From positions 1 through 64,000 of the forward strand of contig PXSA01000040.1 in NCBI GenBank assembly GCA_003023565.1: a DNA stretch of 64,000 nucleotides, in the 5' to 3' direction. The DNA comes from Halobacteriales archaeon QS_9_68_17 (GTDB lineage Archaea > Halobacteriota > Halobacteria > Halobacteriales > Natronoarchaeaceae). The translations under genes and the position numbers were made by a program. The notes beneath the pieces are model-generated. The model had not been told where the DNA came from. It worked only from the letters and a program-made list of their open reading frames with translations, and did not search any database. How positions within the stretch are numbered: the stretch's first letter is position 1; each line of letters starts with the position of its first letter. This document shows, piece after piece, positions 48,842 to 56,713 of this stretch.

Positions 48842-49833
48842 CAGTCGAGGCGCTTTGCGGCGTCGCGCTGGACTAGCGGTTCGACGTTCTGTTCGGGGAG
48901 CGTGACGACGTCCTCGGCGGTGAGGTCGTACTCCCGCTCGTCGACGCCGAGGATCTGCCCGACGTCCTGCGTGATCCGGACCGTGACGCGGTCGGTGTCC
49001 GCGGCGACTTCGGACGCGGCCGCGTCGGCCGGTCCGGCGGAAGACGCGCCCTCGCCGACCCACTCGCCGTCGGCGACCGTCTCGTCGCCCGCCGAGTCCC
49101 GTCTCGGCGCGTCGGTGTCGGCAGTGCCGGCGGGATCAGGGGCCATCGCCGGACCCGATGCGGTCGGGGCGTCCGCCGGCGTCCTGGCGTCGCTCGGATC
49201 CGCGTCTACCGCTCCCGGGTCGGCTTCGTCCGGGCCGTCCGCCGAGGCGCGCTGTCGCTCCGCCTCTGCGACTGGGTCCGGAACGCCGTTTCCCGGCTCC
49301 GGCGGTGACTCCGGATCGCTCGCTCCGTCCGCAACGTCCGGGTCGTCGCCCATCAGGTCGGCGGCGCTGACGCCGCCGTCGTCGGCCGTCGAGGGGTCGG
49401 GAGTCGGGTCGTCGGGGGCGGGTTCGGCGTCGCCGGACGCCGCGTCCTCGCCGGCCAGCACGTCCAGCACGCGGCCCTTGTTCGCCTCGATGCGGTCGAC
49501 GATGTCTGCGAACAGCTCCTTCTCCTCGGTCGTCAGCCCCTCTTCGTCGGACGGCATCCCGGCCGCCGCGAAGCTGGCTCGCTTGACGATCTTGCCCATC
49601 CGCCGCTCGTACACCGCCTCCACGACCTCCTCGGCGGTCTCTATCTCGTCGGTAAGCCGACCCACTTCGGGGTTCGAGAACGGGTCGTCGGCCTCCTCGG
49701 CCGCGCGGTCCCGCTGGGCCTTGAGGCCGGCGACGTACTGGCCTACGTCCTCGTAGAACGAGTCGCGGAGACGCTGCAGGCTGTCCTTCCGGCGTTCCTT
49801 GTTCTGGACAGACCGCAGTTCGTCTAAGTTCAT
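48841..49833 (-). CDS. GINS complex subunit (Gins51-like)
   Basis: 330 residues. GINS holds MCM and Cdc45/RecJ-type factors in the archaeal replicative helicase. The N-terminal helical A-domain is conserved (LDELRSVQNKERRKDSLQRL, 'VGQYVAGLKAQRDRAAEEAD', 'YERRMGKIVKRASFAAAGMP'). A very long acidic, Pro/Ser-rich linker (about 130-270) follows, and the small beta B-domain is at the end ('RITQDVGQILGVDEREYDLT'). Domain order A then B marks Gins51/Sld5-type. Its ATG overlaps the priS stop by 4 bases, a conserved archaeal pair. Confidence 0.93.
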   Translation of the reverse strand: MNLDELRSVQNKERRKDSLQRLRDSFYEDVGQYVAGLKAQRDRAAEEADDPFSNPEVGRLTDEIETAEEVVEAVYERRMGKIVKRASFAAAGMPSDEEGLTTEEKELFADIVDRIEANKGRVLDVLAGEDAASGDAEPAPDDPTPDPSTADDGGVSAADLMGDDPDVADGASDPESPPEPGNGVPDPVAEAERQRASADGPDEADPGAVDADPSDARTPADAPTASGPAMAPDPAGTADTDAPRRDSAGDETVADGEWVGEGASSAGPADAAASEVAADTDRVTVRITQDVGQILGVDEREYDLTAEDVVTLPEQNVEPLVQRDAAKRLD

Positions 49834-51038
49834 TCTTCACCTTTCTCCGCGTCGCCGCGGGCCATCAGGAAGACGCCCACGTGCTCCGGTAGTGTCTGTG
49901 CACCGTCCGAAACCGTAAAGGTATGGTCACCGAGAGAGACGTCGCCGTAATCGGGGTTGCCGACCGGCGGCAGGCCCGTCACGTCGGTCACGTCGACGTT
50001 GATCGAGTTCCCGCGGAACGTCTCCGGGACGGCGTCGACGAGCGGGTCGAAGTCGTCGAGGTCGTCGCGGTCGAGCCGCTGGACCTCCAGTCCGCTCCCG
50101 CCGTGGAGGCTCCCCGGCAGGCGGATGAGGCGGTTGGTGTCGGTCGTGACCGGTTCGTCGATGGGTGCACTCTCCGTTTCGAGCACGTCCTCGGCGAGCG
50201 TCCGCGCCAGCTGGAAGAAGGCGGGATGAACGTCGACGTTCCCCCCTCGGATCCGGTCGGCGTTCGACCGGGCGGCGGTGAGCACCGCTTCGGACCGCTC
50301 CGCGCCGATGCCGTCGAACTCCTGTAGGCGCTCCAGCGCGTCGTCCTCGTCCAGCCCGAGCAACTCGTCGACGAACGCGTAGATCCGGTCGTTGACGCGC
50401 TTGCTCCACCCGCCCGACGGGTCGAGCGTCCGTTTCTGCGCCGGCGTCTCGCGGCCCATGCCCGCGACGGCCTCCGTGTCGACGAGGTCCTCGAAATCGA
50501 CGTCGATGCCGCGGACGTAGTCGACGACCTCGCGGCGGCGCTCGCTGTCGAGCGCCCGGACGCCCTCGTCGCGGACGTGGACGTGGTAGCCCCGCCCGCC
50601 GGAGAAGACGACCGTCAGGTCCTCGACGCCGAAGTCGTCTTCGAGGAAGTCGAGCAGGCGCAGGAGCGCGTCCTTGCAGGCCGCCAGCATCTCGGGGTAG
50701 CCGGCCTCTTCGGGGTCGACGCTGGGCAGGTGGTCGGCGTCCAGGTCGAAGACGAGGTCGGCGGAGCGCCACCCCTTCTCGCCCATCGAGTTCGCGCTCG
50801 GTTCCTCGTAGCGCCCGGCGGAGAAGTAGACGTGTCGCGGGCGCTTTCGTTGGAGGAAGTCATCGAGTGAGCCGACGTCGAACAGCGACCGGTGTCGGAC
50901 CATCGTCGTCCCCGGCCCTTTCGTCCACGGGATAAATCCCCACTCGCGGTCGGGGGCGTCCGGCGGGGGCGTGATCGACGTGCGGCGGTAGTGGTCGCGG
51001 AACCGGCCGCGGAGATACCCCCGAGTGCGCTCCTCCAT
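49830..51038 (-). CDS. priS: DNA primase small (catalytic) subunit
   Basis: 402 residues. Makes RNA primers with PriL. Catalytic acidic motif 'LVFDLDADHLPSVDPEEAG' (DxD, about residue 98), 'FSGGRGYHVHVRD' (nucleotide-binding SGxxGxHxH) and 'NRLIRLPGSLHGGSGLEVQR' (third motif with Arg/His) are all present. N-terminus starts with 'GYLRGRFRDHYRR', the family's first helix. Its stop overlaps the GINS ATG (ATGA), so the two replication genes are co-translated. priL is not in this window. Confidence 0.96.
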   Translation of the reverse strand: MEERTRGYLRGRFRDHYRRTSITPPPDAPDREWGFIPWTKGPGTTMVRHRSLFDVGSLDDFLQRKRPRHVYFSAGRYEEPSANSMGEKGWRSADLVFDLDADHLPSVDPEEAGYPEMLAACKDALLRLLDFLEDDFGVEDLTVVFSGGRGYHVHVRDEGVRALDSERRREVVDYVRGIDVDFEDLVDTEAVAGMGRETPAQKRTLDPSGGWSKRVNDRIYAFVDELLGLDEDDALERLQEFDGIGAERSEAVLTAARSNADRIRGGNVDVHPAFFQLARTLAEDVLETESAPIDEPVTTDTNRLIRLPGSLHGGSGLEVQRLDRDDLDDFDPLVDAVPETFRGNSINVDVTDVTGLPPVGNPDYGDVSLGDHTFTVSDGAQTLPEHVGVFLMARGDAEKGEE

Positions 51039-51129
51039 GTCGTCACCTCGGTTAACGGGGCGGCGATAAAACAGTGCCGAACCGGGTCGTCGAACGGGCC
51101 GCCCGCGAGGTGGTCTCCCGAGTGGGTCG

Positions 51130-51606
51130 CTACCCGCGGATGATGTCGGAGAGCCGTTCCGCGATCCCGGCGTCGGTACCGAGTTTCAGGTAGTACGCGT
51201 CGCCGCCGTCCTCGTAGTAGTTGTCGATACGGCGTTTGATCTCGAAGCCGAGATGCTCGTAGAACTCCAGCGCGTTCTCGTTGGTCGTCCGGGCGTGACA
51301 GGTGACGGTCGCGTGGTCGTCGACAACGCGCGCGACGAGTTGCTCGCCGAGACCATCCCCGCGATGCTCGGGCGCGACGGCGAGAAAGAGGATGTAACCG
51401 TCGCGGCGGGCCGCGACGAAGCCGACTAGCTCGTCGTCCACGAAAGCGACGTGGACCGTCGAGCGGCGGTAGGCGTCGGTGAAGAAGCCGCGGCGTTGCT
51501 TGAGCACGCCGTCGCGGGTCCGGATCTGCTCTTTCAGGTCCCACGCGTCCTCGACGTACCCGTCGCTGCCGGCCCCGACGACCCGGATGTCGACCTTGAC
51601 GCTCAC
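51130..51606 (-). CDS. GNAT family N-acetyltransferase
   Basis: 158 residues from GTG 51606. The TATA-like 'gttatattc' (51629-51637) is 23-31 bases upstream, which rules out the longer start at 51642 lying on the promoter itself. GNAT motifs: 'VHVAFVDDELVGFVAARRDG', acetyl-CoA loop 'APEHRGDGLGEQLVARVVDD', and 'NENALEFYEHLGFEIKRRID'. It may acetylate protein N-termini as RimI does, or a small molecule. Upstream neighbour of priS-GINS on the same strand. Confidence 0.85.
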   Translation of the reverse strand: MSVKVDIRVVGAGSDGYVEDAWDLKEQIRTRDGVLKQRRGFFTDAYRRSTVHVAFVDDELVGFVAARRDGYILFLAVAPEHRGDGLGEQLVARVVDDHATVTCHARTTNENALEFYEHLGFEIKRRIDNYYEDGGDAYYLKLGTDAGIAERLSDIIRG

Positions 51607-51628
51607 TGTGTCTTCGTTGTGGATCGGC

Positions 51629-51637
51629 GAATATAAC
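51629..51637 (-). promoter_or_regulatory. TATA-like element of the GNAT gene
   Basis: Minus-strand 'gttatattc' centred 27 bases upstream of GTG 51606, which fixes that start as leaderless. Confidence 0.55.
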
Positions 51638-51710
51638 TCCACCGGCCCCCTCTATCGACCGGAACGACGCGGTCCGAAACCACAAGCGGACGGCACGGCA
51701 ACGGGCACCC

Positions 51711-52168
51711 ATGCCGTACGAACTCCGCGACCACACCGCGGACGTCGCAGTCGCCGCCACGGGCGAGACACTCGGCGGAGTCTTTGCCGCCGTCGCCGAC
51801 GGACTGGCGGCGGCGATGGCCGACGAGGTACCGGCGGACGGCGAGCGCTTCGACGTGACCGTCGCCGCGGAGAACCGCGAGGCGCTGCTGTTCGACTACC
51901 TCGACGACCTCATCTACCAGCGCGACGTGCGGGGCGTCCTCCCGGTCGCCCACGAGGCGACCGTCGAGCGCGTCGGGGACGCCTCTGCGGACGGGGGCGG
52001 AACAGCGACCCGAGAGACGACGCCGACCGCTGGTCGCTCTCGGGGAGTGCCCGCGGTGTGCCCCTCTCCGAGCTCCACGCTCGCGAGGTGAAAGCCGTTA
52101 CCTACTCCGGGATGGACCTCGCGCGCATCGACGAGGGCTGGCGCGCGTACGTCGTCTTCGACGTGTGA
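51711..52168 (+). pseudogene. archease, interrupted by a frameshift
   Basis: Archease activates RtcB by speeding its guanylation. ATG 51711 opens the family start PYELRDHTADVAVAATGETL, then 'AAVADGLAAAMADEV', 'LLFDYLDDLIYQRDVRGV'. After about residue 95 the frame turns to noise and stops at 52091. The proper C-terminus 'WSLSGSARGVPLSELHAREV', 'KAVTYSGMDLARIDEGW', 'RAYVVFDV' lies one base back and ends at 52168. Loss of one base in the GGGGG run at 51993-51997 would explain it. Palindromes at 52004-52043 sit at the same place. rtcB follows 61 bases later. Real break, programmed shift or sequencing error are open. Confidence 0.85.
52004..52043. repeat. overlapping palindromes in the archease gene
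   Basis: AGCGACC...GGTCGCT and CCGAGAG...CTCTCGG have interlocked perfect 7-bp arms (52004-52038 and 52010-52043), directly after the G-run where the reading frame changes. Confidence 0.55.
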
Positions 52169-52229
52169 GTCAGTGCGTCCACCCCGTGGAGACGAAACCT
52201 ATTCCCGGGTTCCGGCGCGACTGTCGCCT

Positions 52230-53687
52230 ATGACCACGTACGACGCGAACGGCATCACCCTGCACAAGGTGCGGGACTACGTCTGGGAGATCCCGCAGGA
52301 AGGCGGGATGCGAGCGCCGGCGCGCGTGTTGGCGAGCGAGGCGCTGCTGGACGAGATCGGCGACGACAAGACGCTCCAGCAGATCAAAAACACGACCCAT
52401 CTCCCCGGCAGCACGAAGTACGCCGTCTGTATGCCCGACGGCCATCAGGGGTACGGCTTCCCCGTCGGCGGCGTCGGCGCACTGGACGCCGAGAACGGCT
52501 GTATCTCTCCGGGAGCGGTCGGCTACGACATCAACTGCGGCGTCCGGATGATGACGACGAACCTCACCTACGACGACGTGCGTGGGAAAGAGGAGGAACT
52601 CGTCGACTCCCTGTTCGCCGACGTCCCTTCGGGCCTCGGCGGCGGCGGCATCGTCGAGGGCGACGCCGACGCTGTCGAACAGATCCTCGCCCGCGGCGTG
52701 GAGTGGGCCGTCGAGGAGGGGTACGGCGTCGAGGACGACCTCCGCGCCTGCGAGGACGAGGGTCGGCGGCCGGACGCCGACCCCTCGGCGGTGTCCCGGA
52801 AGGCGAAGGACCGCGGCCGAAACCAGATCGGGAGCCTCGGCAGCGGGAACCACTTCCTGGAGGTCCAGCGCGTCACCGACGTGTTCCGCGAGGACGTCGG
52901 CGCGGCGTTCGGCCTCGAAGCGGCCCGGATCGTCGTGCTGATCCACTGCGGGAGCCGCGGGCTGGGCCATCAGGTGTGCAACGACTACCTGCGGCAGATC
53001 GAGCGGGAACACGGCGACCTGCTCGCGCGGTTGCCCGACAAGGAACTCGCCGCCGCGCCCGCCGGCTCCGACCTCGCCGAGGACTACTACGGCGCGATGT
53101 GCGCCGCGATCAACTTCGCGTGGGTGAACCGCCAGCTAATCATGCACCGCACCCGGCGGGTGTTCGAGCGTGTCTTCGACCGGACGTGGGAGCAGATGGA
53201 GATGGAACTGCTGTACGACGTGGCGCACAACATCGCGAAAAAGGAGACGCACAGCGTCGGCGGCGAGGACCGCGAACTGTACGTCCATCGTAAGGGCGCA
53301 ACGCGGGCGTTCCCCGCCGGGCGACCCGAAGTCCCCGCGGCGTACCGCGACGTGGGTCAGCCCATCATCATCCCCGGGAGCATGGGCGCGGGGAGTTACG
53401 TCCTCCGCGGCGGCGAGGAGTCGGTGGACCTCACGTTCGGGTCGACGGCCCACGGTGCCGGCCGGCTGATGAGCCGCACGCAGGCGAAGCAGGACTACTG
53501 GGGCGACGACGTGCAGGACGACCTCGAACAGCGGGGCGTCTACGTGAAGGCCCGGAGCGGCGCGACGGTCGCCGAAGAGGCCCCCGGCGTCTACAAGGAC
53601 GTGGACGAGGTCGTTCGCGTCTCGGACGCCCTCGGTATCGGTGACAGGGTGGCGCGGACGTTCCCGGTCTGTAACGTCAAGGGTTAG
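52230..53687 (+). CDS. rtcB: RNA-splicing ligase RtcB
   Basis: 485 residues from MTTYDANGITLHKVRDYVWE. RtcB joins 2',3'-cyclic phosphate and 5'-OH RNA ends with GTP, sealing spliced tRNA halves. Metal and guanylate motifs: Cys in 'AVGYDINCGVRMM' (about 102), 'GSLGSGNHFLEVQRV', 'VVLIHCGSRGLGHQV', 'AAINFAWVNRQ', and the GMP-accepting His of 'YVHRKGATRAFPAG' (about 353), plus 'IIPGSMGAGSYVLRG'. Length and order are normal, no intein. The track start upstream is leader. The gene forms an operon with the damaged archease gene. Confidence 0.97.
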   Translation: MTTYDANGITLHKVRDYVWEIPQEGGMRAPARVLASEALLDEIGDDKTLQQIKNTTHLPGSTKYAVCMPDGHQGYGFPVGGVGALDAENGCISPGAVGYDINCGVRMMTTNLTYDDVRGKEEELVDSLFADVPSGLGGGGIVEGDADAVEQILARGVEWAVEEGYGVEDDLRACEDEGRRPDADPSAVSRKAKDRGRNQIGSLGSGNHFLEVQRVTDVFREDVGAAFGLEAARIVVLIHCGSRGLGHQVCNDYLRQIEREHGDLLARLPDKELAAAPAGSDLAEDYYGAMCAAINFAWVNRQLIMHRTRRVFERVFDRTWEQMEMELLYDVAHNIAKKETHSVGGEDRELYVHRKGATRAFPAGRPEVPAAYRDVGQPIIIPGSMGAGSYVLRGGEESVDLTFGSTAHGAGRLMSRTQAKQDYWGDDVQDDLEQRGVYVKARSGATVAEEAPGVYKDVDEVVRVSDALGIGDRVARTFPVCNVKG

Positions 53688-53893
53688 CCGGTCCGGAACT
53701 CGCTGACGCCGTCGTCGCCATCGTCGTCTTCTTCGAAGAGTTTCCGTGCGGTGAGCGTCACCGTCGCCTCCGGCGAGTCGTCGTCCTCCCAGGGGCTCTC
53801 GTAGACGGATATCTCGGCCTCGGTGACGTCCCAGCCGGCGTCTTCGAGTAACGATACGAGTTCGCGCTGTTCGTCGAGTGCGTCGTCGTTCAT
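53684..53893 (-). CDS. small acidic haloarchaeal protein
   Basis: 69 residues, starting MNDDALDEQRELVSLLEDAG. An N-terminal helix, then a beta pair ('WDVTEAEISVYESPWEDDDS', 'PEATVTLTARKLFEEDD') ending in an acidic tail. I do not recognise the family. Its start overlaps the stop of the zinc-ribbon gene by 4 bases (ATGA), so both are co-translated. It converges with rtcB, with a 4-base overlap of stops. Confidence 0.7.
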   Translation of the reverse strand: MNDDALDEQRELVSLLEDAGWDVTEAEISVYESPWEDDDSPEATVTLTARKLFEEDDDGDDGVSEFRTG

Positions 53894-54231
53894 GGGTTGA
53901 AGTCGAACCGCGGCGTGTCTTCGAGCGACGGGCCGTCGTCGACCTCGCGCCCGTCCTCGTACTTGACGTAGTTCAGGTAGAAGGTCCGTCCGCAGCCGTC
54001 GTCAGAGTCGGGCGAGCCGATCTCATCGGACGACGTCCGACCGCCCGGAACGCTCTGCGTTCCGATGCAGACGAACTCGATGCCGTCGGCGTCCTCGTAC
54101 TCGCCGGTCGTCGCGGCGTACTCCCGGTCGCCCTGTGGCTCTTTCGTGACGGACTTGTCCCGCAGGTACGGGTCCCGGTCGATGGAGACGACGGCGTCGC
54201 AGTACGGACAGGTGTACGTGACGGAAACCAC
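53890..54231 (-). CDS. zinc-ribbon-like haloarchaeal protein
   Basis: 113 residues from MVSVTYTCPYCDAVVSIDRD. A CPYC knuckle near the start, then 'IEFVCIGTQSVPGG' and 'DDGCGRTFYLNYVKYEDGRE' provide the other two possible Cys ligands, so a split zinc ribbon is likely. The first helical part contains 'YLRDKSVTKEPQGDREYAAT'. Such small Zn proteins often bind RNA or protein, but no function is known to me. First gene of a pair with the small acidic protein. Confidence 0.72.
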   Translation of the reverse strand: MVSVTYTCPYCDAVVSIDRDPYLRDKSVTKEPQGDREYAATTGEYEDADGIEFVCIGTQSVPGGRTSSDEIGSPDSDDGCGRTFYLNYVKYEDGREVDDGPSLEDTPRFDFNP

Positions 54232-54494
54232 GACGACCCGTACGGGCCGCGCGAAGTTATCTCCGACGGGTCGGACGCCGAGACGCAGGCCGCACTAACG
54301 GATAGCGAACAGACGGCCTGCGAGTCCGCGAGGGGGATCGCCGTACGCCCGCCTCGTCCGCCCTCGCGGCGATTCGTCAGTTCACGTCGGGTCTGGTCCC
54401 GGGTTGGGTGATAAACCTTCGGCTGCCAGTTGCCTACAGTAACCGACCGGCCGCGCTCGGATGCGCGACCGAAGTGAGCGCTCCGAGCGGACAC

Positions 54495-54719
54495 CGGAAG
54501 ACGCTTCGCGCCTTCCGAGCTGCTTGCAAACGCGAAGCGTTTGCAGCATCACGAAACGGCTTCGCCGTTTCGGTCGACCTCCTTCGCTTCGCTCGGGAGG
54601 ACGGGGAAGGGCAGGCGCTAGGAGCGTGCCTCGGCGACCGCCGAGGCTCGCGCAAACTGGCGGCCCTGGTGTCTTCGCGAACGAAGTGAGCGAAGGCTCG
54701 GAGCGGCGAAGCCGCTCCG
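54495..54719. repeat. intergenic array of perfect hairpins
   Basis: Within the gene-free stretch 54232-54811, six hairpins follow one another: CGGAAG/CTTCCG (54495-54517), TGCAAACGC-gaa-GCGTTTGCA (54525-54545), CGAAACGGC-ttc-GCCGTTTCG (54552-54572), GCCTCGGC-gacc-GCCGAGGC (54628-54647), CTTCGC/GCGAAG (54673-54695), CGGAGCGGC-gaa-GCCGCTCCG (54699-54719). GAA/TTC loops recur. ORFs across it are Arg/Ser noise and are not genes. The rest of 54232-54811 (54232-54480 and 54720-54811) holds no gene; the end contains the promoter of the eIF2B-like gene. Possible structured RNA or a repeat-element cluster. Confidence 0.75.
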
Positions 54720-54811
54720 GTGGACATTGAAACGGCGACGAGATCGCTGCCAAGCGATTTCGAGGGCTTTCTTGGGCAAGGGCTTTGTCGGGCGGGAGTC
54801 AGGATCACGGT

Positions 54812-55663
54812 ATGATCGACGAGACGGTCGAGGAGATCGAGGAGATGCAGACTCACAGCTCCTCCGTCGTCGCGGTTAAGGCGACGCGCGCGCTGGGGGA
54901 ACTGCTCGACCGGGAGTTCGCGACGGTCGAGGAGTTCCACCGCGACCTGGAGCGCAACAGCAGCACGCTCCGCCGGGCGAACCCCTCGCACGCCTCGCTG
55001 CAGAACGCCCTCCGCGAGGTCGAGGAGTCGGCGCTGGAGGCGGACGACGCCTCCGTCGACGCGGCGAAAGAGCGCCTCGGCGACGTGATCGAGCGGGTCG
55101 TCGACGACGTGGAGTCCGGCAAGCGGCAGGCGGCGGCAAACGCCGCGTCGATGCTGCAGGACGGAACGACGCTTTTGACCCACGCCTACTCGTCGACGTT
55201 CCTCGAAGCGCTCGAACTCGCCGTGCAGGAGGGCAAGTACTTCGAGGTGTACGTGACGGAGGCCCGGCCGCGCTATCTCGGCCGGAAGACGGTGCGGACG
55301 CTCGCGGCGATGGACCGGGTCGACCCGACGCTCGTCACCGACGCCGCGAGCGGGCACGTCATCGAAAAGGTCGACCGCGTCGTAACCGGGATGACTTGCA
55401 TCGCGGACGGGAAACTGTACAACAGGGTCGGCACGCTCCCCGTCGCGGCGACGGCGGCGCAGGTCGGCGTACCGATGACCGCAGTCGGCTCCGGCGCGAA
55501 GATCATCGAGGAGGGGTTCGTCTTCGAGAACGAGTTCCGCTCCGGCAGCGAGGTGATGCGCGAACCCCCCGAAGGGTTCGACATCGAGAACCCGAGCTAC
55601 GACGCGACGCCGGTCGACCTGCTCGACGTGGTCGTCACCGATACCGGGCGACGGGAGCTCTGA
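54812..55663 (+). CDS. eIF2B/MtnA-family protein (archaeal eIF2B-like)
   Basis: 283 residues from MIDETVEEIEEMQTHSSSVV. N-terminal helices (VKATRALGELLDREFATVEE) and the Rossmann-like half ('TLLTHAYSSTFLEALELAVQ', 'YVTEARPRYLGRKTVRTLAA', 'VGTLPVAATAAQVGVPMTAV') are of the eIF2B-alpha/MtnA/R15P isomerase family. In isomerase members the loop reads GADA(I/V) with the catalytic Asp. Here the equivalent segment is 'VDRVVTGMTCIADGKLYNRV', so the Asp is not at the usual place. It is shorter than R15P isomerase (about 320). A binding or regulatory role is therefore more likely than sugar-phosphate isomerisation. Confidence 0.82.
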   Translation: MIDETVEEIEEMQTHSSSVVAVKATRALGELLDREFATVEEFHRDLERNSSTLRRANPSHASLQNALREVEESALEADDASVDAAKERLGDVIERVVDDVESGKRQAAANAASMLQDGTTLLTHAYSSTFLEALELAVQEGKYFEVYVTEARPRYLGRKTVRTLAAMDRVDPTLVTDAASGHVIEKVDRVVTGMTCIADGKLYNRVGTLPVAATAAQVGVPMTAVGSGAKIIEEGFVFENEFRSGSEVMREPPEGFDIENPSYDATPVDLLDVVVTDTGRREL

Positions 55664-55704
55664 GCCCCCGGGAGTTTTTCCGAGGCCGAACGTAGACCCA
55701 GGCG

Positions 55705-56643
55705 ATGAGCGACGCACTCGCACGGACGGCCTGGTCCCACGAACACGTCGCGGTCAACGGGGTGCGCCTCCACTACGTCGCCGCGGGTCCGGCATCGGGG
55801 CCGACGGTGGTGCTGCTTCACGGGTTCCCGGAGTTCTGGTACTCCTGGCGTCACCAGATCGAAGCGCTCGCCGACGCCGGCTATCGCGTCGTCGCGCCGG
55901 ACCTGCGGGGCTACAACGTCTCGGAGAAGCCCTGCGGCGTAAGCGCCTACCGGGTCGGGACGCTGGCCCAGGACGTGGCGTCGCTGGTCGAGCGCGTCGC
56001 CGGCGGCGAGGCCCACCTCGTCGGTCACGACTGGGGCGGCGTCGTCGCCTGGGAGACGGCTGTCCGCTACCCCCGTACGGTCTCGTCCCTCACGGCGATG
56101 AACGCGCCCCATCCCGGTCCTTTCCTGCGGGAGCTCCGTCGCCCGGAGCAGGCGAAGCGGTCGTGGTACACGTTCTACTTCCAGCTACCGCGCCTACCGG
56201 AGGCGGGCTTTCGCGCGGGGGACTTCCGCGTCCTGGACAAGATGTTCCGCGAGGACCCCGCCCGCCCCGACGCGTTCACCGACGAGGACGTGCGCCGCTA
56301 CAAGCGAGCGCTGACCCGTCCCGGCGCGCTGACGGCCGCGCTGAACTACTACCGCGCCCTCGGCCGCGGGATGCTCCGACAGGCGGCCAGAGAGGTCGTG
56401 TACGGCGACGGCGGCGTGACGGAGGCGACGCTGTCGCCCGTGCGGGTCGACCAGCCGTCGCTGGTGCTGTGGGGGATGGAGGACACGGCGCTGTCCCCGC
56501 GCTTGCTCGACGACCTCGAAGAGTGGGTCCCGAACGCCAGGGTCCAGCGGCTAGTCGATGCGAGCCACTGGGTGCAAAACGACGCGCCGGCGGAGGTGAA
56601 CGACCACCTCGTCTCGTTCCTCGCCGGCGAGAGCGAGCGGTAG
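55705..56643 (+). CDS. alpha/beta hydrolase, epoxide hydrolase-like
   Basis: 312 residues. Oxyanion motif 'VVLLHGFPEFWYSWRHQIEA', 'VVAPDLRGYNVSEKP', and nucleophile elbow 'AHLVGHDWGGVVAWETAVRY', with Asp as nucleophile (GHDWGG), as in epoxide hydrolases and fluoroacetate/haloalkane dehalogenases. Acid in 'LVLWGMEDTALSPRLL' and base His in 'VDASHWVQNDAPAEVN'. The cap is at about 140-240 with two Tyr-containing helices ('WYTFYFQLPRLPEAGFRAG'). An epoxide hydrolase is the first guess; substrate unknown. It follows the eIF2B-like gene by 41 bases. Confidence 0.9.
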   Translation: MSDALARTAWSHEHVAVNGVRLHYVAAGPASGPTVVLLHGFPEFWYSWRHQIEALADAGYRVVAPDLRGYNVSEKPCGVSAYRVGTLAQDVASLVERVAGGEAHLVGHDWGGVVAWETAVRYPRTVSSLTAMNAPHPGPFLRELRRPEQAKRSWYTFYFQLPRLPEAGFRAGDFRVLDKMFREDPARPDAFTDEDVRRYKRALTRPGALTAALNYYRALGRGMLRQAAREVVYGDGGVTEATLSPVRVDQPSLVLWGMEDTALSPRLLDDLEEWVPNARVQRLVDASHWVQNDAPAEVNDHLVSFLAGESER

Positions 56644-56713
56644 GCTGTCGCGACCCAGCGCGGCCTCGACCCGTTCTCCGCTCTCACCCGCCCGGGAGCG
56701 GTGCGGTCGCCGT

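Noticed and set aside
54408-54730. ORFs crossing the hairpin array
   Set aside because: They consist of Arg/Ser/Ala noise set by the palindromes and have no haloarchaeal composition.
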